A stretch of 64,000 nucleotides of DNA from Muscardinus avellanarius (lineage: Eukaryota > Chordata > Mammalia > Rodentia > Gliridae): NCBI GenBank assembly GCA_963383645.1, contig OY726560.1:89539093-89603092 (forward strand), in the 5' to 3' direction. Under the pieces are notes generated by a model. The model was not told the DNA's origin and made no database searches. It worked only from the letters and a program-made list of their open reading frames with translations. Shown here piece after piece: positions 19,390 to 31,786 of this stretch; position 1 is the stretch's first letter, and every line of letters begins with the position of its first letter. The translations under genes and the position numbers were made by a program.

Positions 19390-19615
19390 CACATATCCTC
19401 ATTTACATGCCAGAGAGGTTTCACATACTCTATATAATTAATTCATTTATTGCTTATAACAGTTGTATTGTATGAAGTAGGTACTAAAATTATTTCCATT
19501 TTATATTTGATGGAATTATGCCACTGAAAATTTCTTTTTCTGCAGGATTGCTCAGCTAGTAAAGTGGTATATAGAGCTAGGATTTTCACCCAGGGATTGA
19601 GGGCCCAGCATCAGC
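19390..19615 (-). mobile_element. MIR SINE
   Basis: Reverse-complement MIR: 'gtatgaagtaggtactaaaa', 'tatttccattttatatttga' and 'agctagtaaagtggtatata' followed by 'gagctaggattttcaccca'. Confidence 0.78.
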
Positions 19616-19939
19616 AAGTTTGGCTGTAGTACAATGATTCTCTCCATGAGTCAAACCAATAATATTATAATGTGCCTATTATATTTGTAAGAAGTCAACA
19701 TAAACTACAGAGAAATGTTTCCATGCTGAAGTCTAAACTATGATGGGTTACGAACATTTCTTATCCCATGTAAGAAAGAACATATCAACAGGTAGAATTC
19801 ATTTCAATGGATATTCTTAAAAAGGACACATTCTTGACAGCAAAAACTGGCAGAATTTGTTCACTTCTAGAGGAGAAACATAGTGTTAATTTCAATAACT
19901 ATAAGAAATGACAGTATTGGATATTTACCGGTTAGCATG

Positions 19940-20100
19940 CTTACTGCTTTCCTCTGATTAGCCCAGTTGATCCTGACAATAATTTGCAAGGCGTAGTACA
20001 CATTTTATGAGATTTGTAAGAGGTGAATCAAATGCCCAAGGCTTTGCAGAACAGACACCTCTAACCAGATAGCATGAGCCCAGAGCACATGACCATGTCA
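19940..20100 (-). mobile_element. MIR SINE
   Basis: Decayed MIR: 'gatcctgacaataatttgca', 'acattttatgagatttgtaa', 'atgcccaaggctttgcagaa' and 'tagcatgagcccagagca', in the order of a minus-strand MIR. Confidence 0.6.
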
Positions 20101-21824
20101 CCATTTTCATGTCATGATTTTTATGTCAGCTTTACATTTTACCGGCAGGATGCAAAACTTCCAGTTATAAGATACATATTTACCTTTTAATTAGAATATA
20201 CTTCAAACTTAAATAGAGAAAGTTAGCTAACATACATATTTCTCAGAGAGACCTCCACTGATCACAGCATAAATTTCTCTCTTAATACTCTTAGATACTC
20301 TTAATACTCTTAGTTTTTTTTTAATAGAACCTTAGTGTTTTAATTTTTATTTAATGTATGTCTCCACTTTCTGGTTTTGATACTATTTGGTCACCATCAT
20401 TGGATCTATATTCTACTTCTTTAGATTTATTTTGTCTTTAGTTTTTTTAATATTTAAAGAATTTTAACAACTCCGTGTTCAGGGATATTTTGTAATTTGA
20501 AATGGGTCATAGTGAGAGAATTTATATTATTTACCACACTGGAAGCAAATATTACAAATCTGGGCTTGATTTATTCTTTTACTTACTATCTATAGATATA
20601 GAAAAATGATGTAGAAAAAGTACAAGTACAGATAAACTTAAAAATATGTAATTTAGAATGCATTACACTGTCTTGAAGTATTCTAAAACTATTCTCCTAT
20701 TCAGCAAAGACATTCACAAGATAAGGTAGGAGTAAAGTTATAACATTGATCTTCGTTGTTTAATTTTAATCTTTATGAACAAAGAAACAAAAATATTAAC
20801 CAATATTCATGTTAGAACAATTATTCATAAATTACAAAGAGTTATGATTACAAGAGTTCAGAAAAATTATAAATTTTGTATAGCAGTAAAAGTTATCACA
20901 AGCTGATGTTTAGACACAGGCATGTGCGTCCACATTTTTTTGAAAGATGGTTGTTAAATATTAACTAACACACCACTAGTTGCAATTTTCCATCATATTC
21001 TTTTTGATTTGTTAAAGACTTAGAAAGATAAGGATTTTCCAACAAAGGCTGAGATAGCATTGCTCTAAGAAAGCAAGCATATATTTGAGAAGACATTAGA
21101 TGGTTCTCATATAGAAATGGCCTTAGAGCTTCAACCCTTCTCTTTGACAAACAGAAACAGTAAGAATTTGGTATTGTCTAGTATTCCACCAAGTCAATCT
21201 TCCTTTCACAAAGCTAAAATGCAAGGCTTTTGGTGATATGTGATAGTGTTCCACTAGTAAATAGTTCATAATATCAATTTTTATTCCAAAAAATTGATAC
21301 CAAATCAATTCAACTTGAAAAAAAGTCAAGAAATCTCAACTTTATTTTACTTTTGGCCTACTATTATTTGTGTTTCTTCATATTTTTATCCCGTTTACTT
21401 CCTCCATTATACTTTTGTCCTCTGATAGAAATGAATAAATTATGCTACTTTTCATTGATGTTTGAACTATTAAGGCATTGTAAAAATTCTTTAAAAATAA
21501 ACAACAGAGATATATTCTCTTAGAACTACCTTTAGGTCAATGAATATCTCATTAAACAGAATTGTATTTGTTATTTTAGAAATTAATATGTATCTAATTT
21601 TTCTTGATTGAGGGTGTATATCATTTCTCCTATTTGTTTCGTGAAACTTGTACTTCATTTTTTTCTCCCTAGTAATCTAGCACAGCATTGTACAGATATT
21701 ATTGTTTATATATACTACAAACATAAACTTTAAAATTTTTAGTTTCTTTTTATTTATAGACCTCTCTGTTTGTTTTGTAAAGAAGAGTTTTGAGTTCATT
21801 TATTAAACAGATATCTTTCTGTGT
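20101..21824. other. No recognisable gene; unique AT-rich sequence
   Basis: A small imperfect tandem of 'atactctta' lies at 20284-20311. Two overlapping minus open frames (20965-21329) have no recognisable homology. Nothing else stands out. Confidence 0.5.
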
Positions 21825-21863
21825 TTGTGATACTAAGGATATAACCCAGGTATATTATTATTG

Positions 21864-21892
21864 TTGTGTGTGTGTGTGTGTGTGTGTGTGTG
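21864..21892. repeat. (gt)n microsatellite
   Basis: About 14 gt units at the tail of the nested SINE. Confidence 0.95.
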
Positions 21893-22092
21893 GTACTGGG
21901 GGTGGAACCCAGGGGCTTTTCTATATCTAGGCTATACTCCCAGAGTTATTTAATATTTTATTTGGAAACACAGTCTCATTAAGTTGCTGAGAGCCTCACT
22001 AAGTAGCTGAGTCTGGCTTCGAACCTGTGTGATATTCCTGTCTCAGCATCCAAAGCACTGGGATTACTACCATGTGCTACCCTACCTGGCTA
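21893..22092 (-). mobile_element. B1-dID SINE, nested
   Basis: Complete minus-strand unit from 'ggtactgggggtggaaccca' to 'gctaccctacctggc'. TSD taacccaggt on both sides, within the older SINE's ID half. Confidence 0.88.
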
Positions 22093-22280
22093 ACCCAGGT
22101 GCATTATAAAGATGGACAATACTCCAAGCCCTATTTTATTTTATTTTTTTATTTTGAAACATGGTCTCACTAAGTTGCTGAGAGCCTTGCTAAGTTGCTG
22201 AGTGTGGCCTTGAACCTGCAATCTTCCTGTTTTGGCCTCCCAAGTACTGGGATTATAGGCAAGCACCTAAATCCCCAGAT

Positions 22281-22992
22281 AAAACAATATCTTAATCTAT
22301 GTTTTTATAGAACGTATAGAATACATATTTAATATTCTACTTTTTTAATACCTCAGTCTTTCATTTGTTTCACTTTGTTTCAGTTTATGTATGCCAATTT
22401 TGTTTTAAATGCACCATTGTGCATACTTAGGAAGAGACTGAATTCATTTCTCTTCATGTAAGAAGAATTTATTAGTGAATTTTGTGTGTAGTTCCTTCAG
22501 CCAGACATAGCCTCTGGTTTCTTCTGTTCATAGGAGAGTTGGAAAACAGCTGGTCACCACCTCCCTTATATTGTTCACTAGATGACATAGCAGAATGTCA
22601 GATCCATTTGTTGTTTTCATGGTAGAGACAAGGTGATTAAAACAAGATAAACATACCAGAAGAACAAAGAAGACAAATACCTCAAAATAATTTGGCTGTG
22701 AAAAAAACTCCCCTTTGAACTCTTTAAAAGAAGACTCAGGAGCTTATGTATAGTGGAGATAAATATATGTGGTTAATTTCAGTTAGAAGATCATATTACA
22801 GAGGAAGAAATATAAGGAGAATGCATATCTCTTAGGAATTATAAGGAACATGGGCAGTTTCATCTTTATGGAGAATTATAATAAGTCATTTTATCAGTGT
22901 TCAGTATGATCTAATGATTTTTGTATGCTTTATTTCTAAGATAATTATGCATAACTTGAAAATTTCTTTTTTCTTTTACAAATGGTTTTCCA
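22281..22992. other. No recognisable feature
   Basis: Unique AT-rich sequence. Confidence 0.5.
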
Positions 22993-23003
22993 TCTTAAAT
23001 TTA
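22993..23003. repeat. Target-site duplication (left) of the second twin-primed LINE-1
   Basis: tcttaaattta, identical to 25255-25265. Confidence 0.75.
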
Positions 23004-23285
23004 TCTTTTAAAAATTTTATTGGTGCACTGTAGTCATACATCTTAATGGAGTACAAGTGAAGGCATACATGCACACACTGCCCAATTAGCTTTTACCCAA
23101 TTCCCTCCTTATTTCCTTCTTCTCCCTCCTCATAGTTGGATTAATGATTGACTTTGATATGTTTGTTAATATACACCATAAACATTAGAGAATTTTCTTT
23201 TTCCCCCCAACCCCTCAGGTTGTTTTATTTGTTCATCTATAGTATCCCCTTCTTCATCTAGAGTTTCTCCTATGGTACTCCTCAA
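23004..23285 (-). mobile_element. LINE-1 3' UTR, non-inverted half of a twin-primed insertion
   Basis: Minus strand: a T-rich tail, then 'attggtgcactgtagtcata' and 'catcttaatgga' and the pyrimidine-rich block to about 23280 (cttcatctagagtttctcc). It directly abuts plus-strand ORF2 at about 23290. Confidence 0.85.
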
Positions 23286-25265
23286 TTTATTTTGTGAAAG
23301 AGAAAGAAATGGGACTCTCCCAAATACATTCTATGAAGCCAACATCAAAGTAATACCAAAACCAAATAAAGCTCAAGGAAGAAAAACTACAGAGCTATAT
23401 CATTGATGAACTTGGATGCAAAATTACTAAACAAAATACTTAGCATTATATAAACGAACCAAAGACAAAAATCACATGATCATTTCAATAGATGCTGAAA
23501 AAACATTTGACAAATCCAACATCCATTTATGCTAAAATCACTGCAGAGAATCAGAATAGAAGGAACATAGCTCAACAACATAAAGGCAATCTACAATAAG
23601 CCCAAAGCCAACATCATTAAACAGGGAAAAACTGTGAATAATTCCCCCTAAAAACAGGAATAAGACAAGGATGTCCATTATCACCACTTCTTTTCAATAT
23701 AGTACTTGAGACTCTAGCCAGAGCAATAAGGCATGAAAAGGACATCAAAGGAGTATAAATAGAAAAAGAAAAACTCAAACTTTTACTATTTGCAGATGAC
23801 ATGATACTAAGGAGACCCAACAAACTCAACCAAAAGGCTTATAGAACTTATCAACAAATTCAGCATGGTTTCTGGATACAAAATCAATATTAAAAAATCA
23901 GAAGCTTTTCTGTATACCAACCATAAATCCACTGAGAAAGAAATCCAAAAAAATCACTTCATTTAGTATATCTCACAAAAAAATAAAATACTTAGGAATA
24001 AACTTAAACTAAGGATGTAAAAGACTTCTACAAAGAAAATTATGAAACACTGAAAAAAAGAAATAGAAGAAGACCTTAGAAAATGAGAATATCTTCCATG
24101 TTCACAGATAGGAAGAATAAATATCATCAAAATGGCCGTACTTCCAAAAATAATCTACAGATTCCATGCAATACCCATTAAATTACCAAGCTCATTTTTT
24201 ACAGACATAGAAAAATCAATCCTTAAATTCATTTGGAACAACAAAAAGCCAAGAATACCCAACGTAGTTCTCAGCAACAAAAAACATGCAGGAGGAATCA
24301 CAATACCTGACTTTAAACTATACTACAAAGCCATAGTAATAAAAAAAAAAAAAAGCAGCATGATACTAGCACATAAACAGATACATAGACTAATGGAGCA
24401 GAATAGAAGACTGATAAACAAATCCACACACTTAAAGCAATTGATTTTTGACAAAGGGGCCAAAAATATATACTTAAAAAATGATAGCCTTTTCAACAAA
24501 TGGTGTTGGCCAAACTGGTTAACCATATGCAGAAAAATGGAAGTTAAACTCACTTTCTTACCCTGCACAAAAGTCAATTCAAGATTGATCAATGACTTGG
24601 AAAATAGGCCACAGAGACCTTGAGGCTCCTTGAAGAGGACATAGGTCCAACACTGCAACACATAGGCACAAGGAAAATCTTTCTCAACAAGACCCAAAAA
24701 GCACAAGAAACTAAAAGGCTAAATTAATACATGGGATTGCATGAAACTGAAGGACTTCTGTACAGCAAAGAAAACTATCGAAAACCTTAACCAAGAGCCA
24801 ACAGAATGGGAGAAGATTTTCGCCACCTACTCCTCCAAAAGAGTACTAATATCTAGATTATACAAAGAACTCAAGAAACTCAGTTCTAAAAAAACAAATA
24901 ATCCAATTAAAAAATGGACTAGGAAACTAAATACACTTCATGAAAGAAAAAATTCAAATGGCCAATAATTGCATTAAAAATGCTCAATATTATTAACAAT
25001 CGGAGAAATGCAAACCAAAACTACCCTGAGATTTCACCTAACTTCAATTAGCATGGCAATCATTCAAAAAACAAACAACACCAATGCTGGTGAGGATGTG
25101 GAGAAGTGGGAACTCTACAACTTTGTTAGTGGGACTGCAAATTAGTGCAACCACTTTGGATAACTTTATGGAGGATCCTCAGAAGAATGGAAATGAATTA
25201 CCATATGATCCAGCAATGCAACTCAGGGTATCTACCCAAAAGAATGGAAAACTGTCTTAAATTTA
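23286..25265 (+). mobile_element. LINE-1 ORF2, inverted half of a twin-primed insertion
   Basis: About 2 kb of ORF2: RT motif region (SIDAEKTFDK, 23487 on), FADD-encoding tttgcagatgac at 23789-23800, and the intact open stretch 24132-24623 that includes the 'HAGGITIPDFKLYYKA' block. The C-terminal part follows, with an open piece at 24741-24968, up to 'ctacccaaaagaatgg' near 25245. Frameshifts (for example around 23600-24000) make it inactive. A few hundred bases of terminal ORF2 are missing between this half and the 3' UTR half, a usual twin-priming deletion. Confidence 0.93.
25255..25265. repeat. Target-site duplication (right) of the second twin-primed LINE-1
   Basis: tcttaaattta, partner of 22993-23003. 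Confidence 0.75.
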
Positions 25266-25394
25266 AAAATATTATCTCTATCCAAAATGACTAGATCACA
25301 AGTCTATTTATTAATAGATATCTTAAGAATCCTGTTTAAAATAATCTTTTAATTTTAGATATAAAGAAAGCTTTTAAAGATAATCAGAGTTCAT

Positions 25395-25790
25395 ATAGAC
25401 ACCTCACCCAATTTTACTATTGTTAATATTCTACATTACAATGGTACATTTATTAGACTAAGAACACTGATAAAGTGTTATTCACTAAACTCCAGAAACT
25501 ATTTGGATTTTTGCCATATGTTTACTAGTAGCTTCTTTTGTTCCAGTATTCAATTTTCCCAATTTGTATTTAGCTACCATGTCTCCTCTGTCTCCACTCA
25601 TCTGTGACAGTTGCTCAGCCTTTTCTAGTTTTCCTGACCTTGCGAGCTTTTAGGACACAGGCTAGGTGTCCTTTAGAATATCTTTCAGTCTGAGTCATGT
25701 TTTTCTCATGATTAGATTGATGGTCCAGCTGTTGAAGAGGAATACTGCAGTAAGATACTCTTCTCTCCACATTTTATTTAGAGGCACATT
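25395..25790. mobile_element. Ancient LINE-1 (L1M-type) non-coding fragment
   Basis: Ordered blocks 'acctcacccaattttactat', 'acattacaatggtacattta', 'gtctcctctgtctccactca', 'tgtgacagttgctcagcctt' and 'tttttctcatgattagattg' match an old, abundant mammalian L1 untranslated segment that I recognise by pattern. Strand was not assigned. Confidence 0.55.
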
Positions 25791-27204
25791 TTTTTCTATT
25801 TAAAATATTAATTTAAAGTATTTTATGTATCTTAAAAGTCAATTAAATCCTTTGGAAAATAAGATGAGACATACATATTGAAGTAAAATTGAAATCTTAG
25901 TGATAGGGCCATGTGGCTACCCAGGAGAAGTCTAGGTACAAAATGTTTTCACCTGGAAGTTGCAGGGTAAGTAGAGAACTGTTATGTCCAAACTAACATT
26001 TTTAGGTATGTATATTTATGGATTTTGTGGTCCCTTTTTGATAAAAGCTTGAGCACAGCAAAGGATACTGGTCATCTGACAATTTATACCAGAAATTTCA
26101 AGCTAAGAAGGACACTTTATAAAATTCTATCAGGTGACACAATCCTTCCAATCCATTTAGGTTTAGAGCTCAAATAAACAAAATGTAAATATTAAAAGGT
26201 AATGTGGCTGAGAGGAATACTTCATGCAATCTAGCCTAATATTTGATTATAGTGAACATTTCATTCTACTCCTCATTTTGGAATAATGATAAATGATTAC
26301 CATAGGGCCATGACAAGTTTCATTCTCTCAAACTGTCTAACTTCATCACTTTCCCCTGCCAAGAGTCACTTACTGAGTCAGAGAATCTGCAGATACTGCA
26401 AACTGAATGCTTTTTCATGTCTCTAGGGATATGGTTTTCATAGCTGCAAATCTACCAAGAGCAAGGGAAAGAGAAGAAAGCAAAAACGAAATCATCTCTG
26501 CTAATTCAATTGTGGGTTTCCTTGGATCAAAGACTGACTGCTATAGCATACCAAGTCCAAGACTTTTCTCCTAGCAAGCTGGAGGCCCTCTTCTCATGAT
26601 TTATATTAAGGCCTATATATGGTGCACATGTGGTCTCTATGAAAGTCTGTTTAAAAGATTCTTTTTTATCATGGACAAACCCGGGAATACCATCCAAGGA
26701 GGTCTCATTCTGGTGATGTCATTTAAGTTCTAGAAACTTGGAGAAAATAAGCAAAATGAGTATGCAAAGAGAGGAGATTAATATATTGAATACTGAGTAG
26801 TGTTGCATCTCAAGGCAAAAAATAAAACTTTACTTTATATACAGTTATATAAATTCTAGAAAGGGAGAAAAGAATGTATAACATACTAGGGCAAATAGCA
26901 GGTTCCTAGTAGGTGTGAAGAAAGAGGCCTATCAACCCAAACTTTCTAGTTCCCATCTAGGACTTGTCTCTGATCTTGGCACTAAGGGGTGCACTGGCTT
27001 TCCCATTTAGGGCATCAAGACCAGCAAATTCTCTTCAAGAACACTATTACACCAGGACAAGACAAGTGCTGTGACAGGATGTGACTCTAGTCTTGACAAA
27101 AATAAAAATTTCTAGCAAGTGATGTGATGTCATTCTATACGAATGTGTATCCAAATAATTAAGATGCCAAGGAGTTTGGTTTTCATGGCTTTAAAGACAG
27201 AAAT

Positions 27205-27206
<2 letters not shown>
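25791..27206. other. No recognisable gene
   Basis: Unique sequence of average composition. No repeat family or coding frame identified. Confidence 0.5.

Positions 27207-27253
<47 letters not shown>
27207..27253. repeat. (ac)n microsatellite
   Basis: About 23 uninterrupted ac units. Confidence 0.98.
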
Positions 27254-27256
<3 letters not shown>

Positions 27257-27274
27257 CTAGGGGGACCATTTCTT

Positions 27275-27445
27275 TTTTAAAATTATTTTATTGCTGCATT
27301 GTATTCATACATCTTAATAGGATGCAAGATGGTGAAGACATACATGCACACATCACCCAATTAGCTCTTACCCAGTTCCCACCCCATTCCCTCTCTCTCC
27401 CTCCTTCTCGTGTTTGGCTTAGTGATTGATATTTCTTAAAAATGT
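27275..27445 (-). mobile_element. LINE-1 3' UTR fragment
   Basis: Minus strand 'attgctgcattgtattcata', 'catcttaataggatgcaag' and the pyrimidine-rich 'ccattccctctctctccctc' block, then 'ttggcttagtgattgatat'. Same 3' end as at 23004. 5' truncated. Confidence 0.85.
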
Positions 27446-28429
27446 TTTAACTTCATTCATTATTAGAATACACATTTTACTGAGTAAAAATAATGAAAAA
27501 TGGTTAAGGGGAATCATGTTCTCAGCTCTGATGTTGAGTAAGTTATGAGTACAAATTTTAGTATTTAAACGTAAGTGTTCAAGAAAAATTGAATTTTCTG
27601 TCTTTGTTGTGACTTTACTTAAAGTCTGTGCCCCATGAATGGTAGACCCTTAATCCCCATCAGTTTGGAACCACTATAACAATTTTCTAAGTCAAGTGAA
27701 GCCACTCCTCCTTTGCCCAAACTTTTTCCCAGTTACTGTGTCTGAGTTCTCAGATGTCAATTAGCATTGAGAACAGTAATAGGAGGGTACATTAAATTCA
27801 CCCAAGTCATTTATAGATACAGGCATCAGCTGAGAAATTTGCCTCTTATCTTTAGCTGCCAATCGAAGCAGGTAGCTATTGTTTATTCATTATTGCAGAA
27901 GGAAGGAAGCTCTGTGCTCCTTAATAAAAGAGAAAGGGGTCCCCAGAATTAGTTCATGCAGCCAATTTTAACTCTCTTTCTATTTTGGGTACTTTACACA
28001 TGTAACTGCTCCAAGAAAAACAGATTTCAACAAAACTTTAGTGGATTTTTCTTTTCTGTCTGCCCAGAAATTGACTTATGGGACTAATACTTTCAGAGCC
28101 CAAATTAAATCTAGTGGTTCTAATACTCACTCTCCTGCACCTCCTCTGGGTGTAAGCTGAATGTATGAGAAAATACAGAAAACTTAGTTTTTAAGAAAAT
28201 CTAACTATTGTTTTTTCTTTGATTATTCTCCACCAGCCTGGTTGTGGCATGGGTTGGATTGACAGAGAAAAAAAAAATGGTCTCTATTGTTTAAATAATA
28301 AAACTTTTACTTCACATCTTTTAGAAAAAGTGTTTCATTTCTCAAAACAAGAGAAATGAAATTCAAAACCAAGCATTGACATCTCTACCTCCACTTCAAT
28401 ATCTCTTCAATTTCTTCGTTTTTAAGATA
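27446..28429. other. No recognisable feature
   Basis: Unique sequence. The 61-codon plus open frame at 27767-27952 has no recognisable homology. Confidence 0.5.
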
Positions 28430-28535
28430 TACTTTTATTGTTGCATTTAATTATCCATCCTAGTGAAGTTCAGTGTGATACAAACATACATGTACACAGC
28501 ACTTGGTGTGATTCCCTCCATTCCACCCCATCTTT
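28430..28535 (-). mobile_element. LINE-1 3' UTR fragment, older variant
   Basis: 'tacttttattgttgcattta', 'catcctagtgaagttcagtg' and 'acatgtacacagcacttggt' then 'attccctccattccacccc'. It resembles the variant 3' end at 46920 more than the one at 23004. Confidence 0.7.
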
Positions 28536-29517
28536 CTTTCCCTTAGGTAATGAAGACCAAATGATATAGTTACTCAGATTGTAAAAAATGTAATATGTGG
28601 AAAATAAAACTATGCATAATTTGCTTCGGAACATTTTTCCTACTTCCTTTCTTCCATGTCTTCTTTCTCTTTCTCCACCTCCTTCCTTCTCCCTGTCATT
28701 TTCTTTTCCATCCAGATTTTTTTTTTACAGTTGGCCTCTATTATTTTTCCTGTTTCTAGGAAGATAATACAAAGGTGAAAATTACATGATTTATTATATT
28801 TTTAAATTAAAACATTTTTTATGATCTTCTGCAAATGTTAATCTAGACTGTATACAATGACAATAGATGAGATACTGGAGTTATGTAATTGGCTTTGCTT
28901 TTTGAAGCCTCAGAAAATTTGCCATACTTGTGAACACTATTGGAAAACAATTCAGTATCAAGTTCACTTTCAGCTAAATGAATAAAATCAGATAAAAGAC
29001 TTTAAATAGCAGCTTCAGAAGTATATCTCCTCGCTTGGACTGTCTAGAATCTTATTCTGAAAATTGATCCTCCTTCCAATCCATATGTATAATTCTGTCT
29101 TTGTTCCCAGAGTCCATAAATGATCAAATCTGATCCCAAATCTAGTTCTTTCCCTAGAGATAACTAATGGGACCAGCAATAAGCAAAAGATCCATGCTGA
29201 GTTTGTTGGTATATCTCAGAATTTGAAAATAGATATTCCAGCCATGTTTCAGAGGAAGGTATATATTTCAAAGTTGGTAGTATTTTATATATATTCTTTA
29301 GGCCGAGATGGTAGAAAATACTGCACAGCAAATATACAAGTAAACACAAAAATCATAATCATAGAACAAACATCCTAATGGTTCATGAGGCCTTGAGTTT
29401 CAGTTGTTTTCAAGGTTCAGTTTAAATCTGGGTGTTAGATGCATGAGAAAAACTAGTATCCTTATAATGTTCCCTTTGGCTTAAGTTTAAGTATATGTTA
29501 CTAGCAACCAAATGAGT
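28536..29517. other. No recognisable feature
   Basis: AT-rich unique sequence with a pyrimidine-rich patch at 28635-28735. Confidence 0.5.
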
Positions 29518-29530
29518 CCTAACCACTACT

Positions 29531-30235
29531 TTTTTAAAATAAATTTTTATTTGTGCATTGTGGTCATACATCTCAATGGGATAAAAAAAAAAACAAACTT
29601 GTGAAGATATACATTCACAAATTACCCAGTCAGCCCCTACCCAATCTCTAACCCCTTCCCTCCCCCTCCCACCTACCCACGCTTGGCTTTCTGATTGACT
29701 ATATGTTTAAGTACGTCATGTGCTTTAAAGAGTTTCCCTTATCCTCCCTCTTATCCCCTTATATATGTCACCTTCACTGCTCCTCTATAGGGTCCCTTCT
29801 TCATCTAGAGTCTCTCCTGTTACCCATTTCTCCCTACTAATATGCACATTAAGAAAAACATCTGATTTCTAATTTTTTGGTGATATTTCACTGTAAATGC
29901 CATAATTTTATTCTCCCATATGGCAGGGCAAAATTCCATTGTGTACATATCCCATAGTTTTGAAATCCACTCATTCATTGAAAAACATCTTGGCTGGTTC
30001 CACAGTTTGGCAATGATGAACTGTGCAGTTATGAACATGGTTTTTCATGCACTAGCTTGGTATTTCGGTTTTCATTCTTTTTGGTAAGTACCCAGAGGTG
30101 GTATTGCTGGATCATATGGTAAGTTTGTTTTCCTTCTTCTGAGGATGTTCTATACTGTTCTCCAGAGTGGTTGCACCAACTTGCAATCCAAACAATGTAT
30201 TAGAGCTTCTATTTCTCCACACTTATTCTGACTTA
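29531..30235 (-). mobile_element. LINE-1 3' end (terminal ORF2 and 3' UTR)
   Basis: Minus strand: the 3' UTR starts 'atttttatttgtgcattgtg' and the terminal ORF2 region follows (ctcccatatggcagggcaaa, 'ttgctggatcatatggtaag', 'gtggttgcaccaacttgca'). Recognisable L1 homology stops near 30235. The degenerate minisatellite at 30415-30518 lies 180 bp upstream in element orientation. Confidence 0.88.
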
Positions 30236-30414
30236 CTAAAAACCTGAAAGCTAGAAGATGAGTACATTTGACAGGATGATCCACTCACGACCAATATTTT
30301 TTAAAATAGAGGTCACTAGGATCTGGAAATCTGCAGAGAGAATACGTGAGGCAGCAGCAGTTTCTAGTGCTTCCTGGCTACACAGTTGAAGAAACCCACT
30401 GGCCCTTTACTGTG
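30236..30414. other. Unassigned spacer between the LINE-1 3' end and the minisatellite relic
   Basis: No named repeat seen. If the minisatellite relic and the LINE-1 piece are one insertion, this is internal to it. Confidence 0.4.
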
Positions 30415-30518
30415 AAGTAGGCCCCAGTTCCAGGCCTGCCACGCAACAGGCTCTGGGCCTGGCCTCCCTGGCTCCAGACCCGGCCTCATCACGCAGCAGG
30501 CTTCAGACCCGGCCTCTA
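30415..30518 (-). repeat. Degenerate copy of the ~50 bp VNTR monomer
   Basis: On the minus strand it contains 'gaggccgggtctgaagcctg', then 'ctgcgtgatgaggccgggtc', and a second unit with 'agcctgttgcgtggcaggcc' 50 bp later. Monomer length, block order and sequence match the VNTR at 9555-11510 (gaggccgggatcggagcctg, ctgtgaggcaaggccgg). It is a GC-rich island of about 100 bp in AT-rich DNA. Confidence 0.68.
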
Positions 30519-30527
30519 AATAATACT

Positions 30528-31786
30528 TGTCAATGCCTTTTATACCAGAATGATTCTGTTAACATATGGTAGAGGGAACAAATGACTTGGTATTTTTCAC
30601 TAGATATGTGAAATCATTTCTCTATCCATGTGGTTTCATTTAGGAATTGAGACACAAAAAGAAAGCCATGTGCTTACAACTTCAAAATTCCAAAGGAAAA
30701 TTAATTTTCAGAGCCCTTTAAATAATCAGAAATATTAACAAGATATAAACCTACATTTATTTAATTTAATTCTAATTTGATAAGTCAGTGGTTTAAAATA
30801 TAATCAGAAATTGTGTCAACTTAGTTCTGTAAAGTGCTGATTGATGATGAGAGAAAACAACTGTATTTTTTTTTTTAAAGAAAATAGGTTTTCTAAGTAT
30901 ATGCAGTTTAGGCCCTAAAAATGAAGAAATCAAGTTCCTGTCAACAGGGTTTATTCAGTTTAATTAACTCTTATTTTCAGAAATAAAAACTCCAGCTTGC
31001 CAAAAAAAGAGGAAAACTATAAATCTATTCCAACTTATCTTGGTTTCTCAGTTGTCTTATTAAAGATGATGATAACAACATCTACATACTAGGACAGGTA
31101 TGAATGAGTAGATGATTTTATATATTCACCATGCTGAATAGTAATGCTATTGTTTTCTCAGGGAGAAATTCTAGAAAATAAGAGTTGATTGGCTTTGCTG
31201 AAAATGCATTTCTAGCACATTTATCTCTAAGAAAATGGATATTTCACATCACCCCTTTCACTCCTGTTTATTTCAAGTATTTTAAAGCAAAAGTAAATTA
31301 AAAGTAAAAAAAGAAGGTGCACCCTATGTAACTTTTAGAAACAAAAGAGGCTTCCACAAAGTCTAAGAATGAATGTCAGACTCCTGAAATTCAATATATT
31401 TGGGGATCTGCCCATAAGAAATTATTTCTTATTCCTCTTTTTTTTTTTTTTTTTGCAAACAGAACCCCTACTTCTTGTGGGAAACATTCCATATAACTCA
31501 GTAAGAAGTAGAACTAAACCATCCATTCCCAAACTACAAGACAAGAACATGAACAAGGTCTAACTAGTCAGAACTTCAGATTAGATCTAGAACTATCAGG
31601 AAAGGAACTTCCTCTTTAGCTGGACATCACTCTTCCATTGCTGGCCATGATTCAGTAGATTGAAAAGAACACTGGATAAAGAGATATGATCTACAGAAAG
31701 ATTTCTCTGAGAGTCTGGATTCCAATCATTCCTGAAAATATGTATTCTTGACCTTTCAGTGACCTAGGCCTTTAGACTCTCACTCG
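30528..31786. other. No gene; possible MIR scrap at about 31045-31125
   Basis: 'tctcagttgtcttattaaag', then 'atgatgataacaacatctac', resembles the MIR 'tcatctgtaaaa..taata' region on the plus strand, but weakly. The 64-codon open frame at 31369-31563 spans a t-run and is not convincing. Confidence 0.4.

Larger units (their letters stand above)
21825..22275 (-). mobile_element. B1-dID SINE, older copy interrupted by a younger SINE
   Basis: The ID end is at 21825-21851 (gatactaaggatataaccca) and the rest at 22093-22275 (attataaagatggacaatac .. caagtactgggattataggc). The two parts are separated by a nested SINE bounded by duplicated 'taacccaggt' (21842-21851 and 22093-22102). Confidence 0.82.

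Noticed and set aside
24132..24623. 163-codon open frame as a cellular gene
   Set aside because: It is LINE-1 ORF2 sequence inside an inverted, frameshifted insertion.
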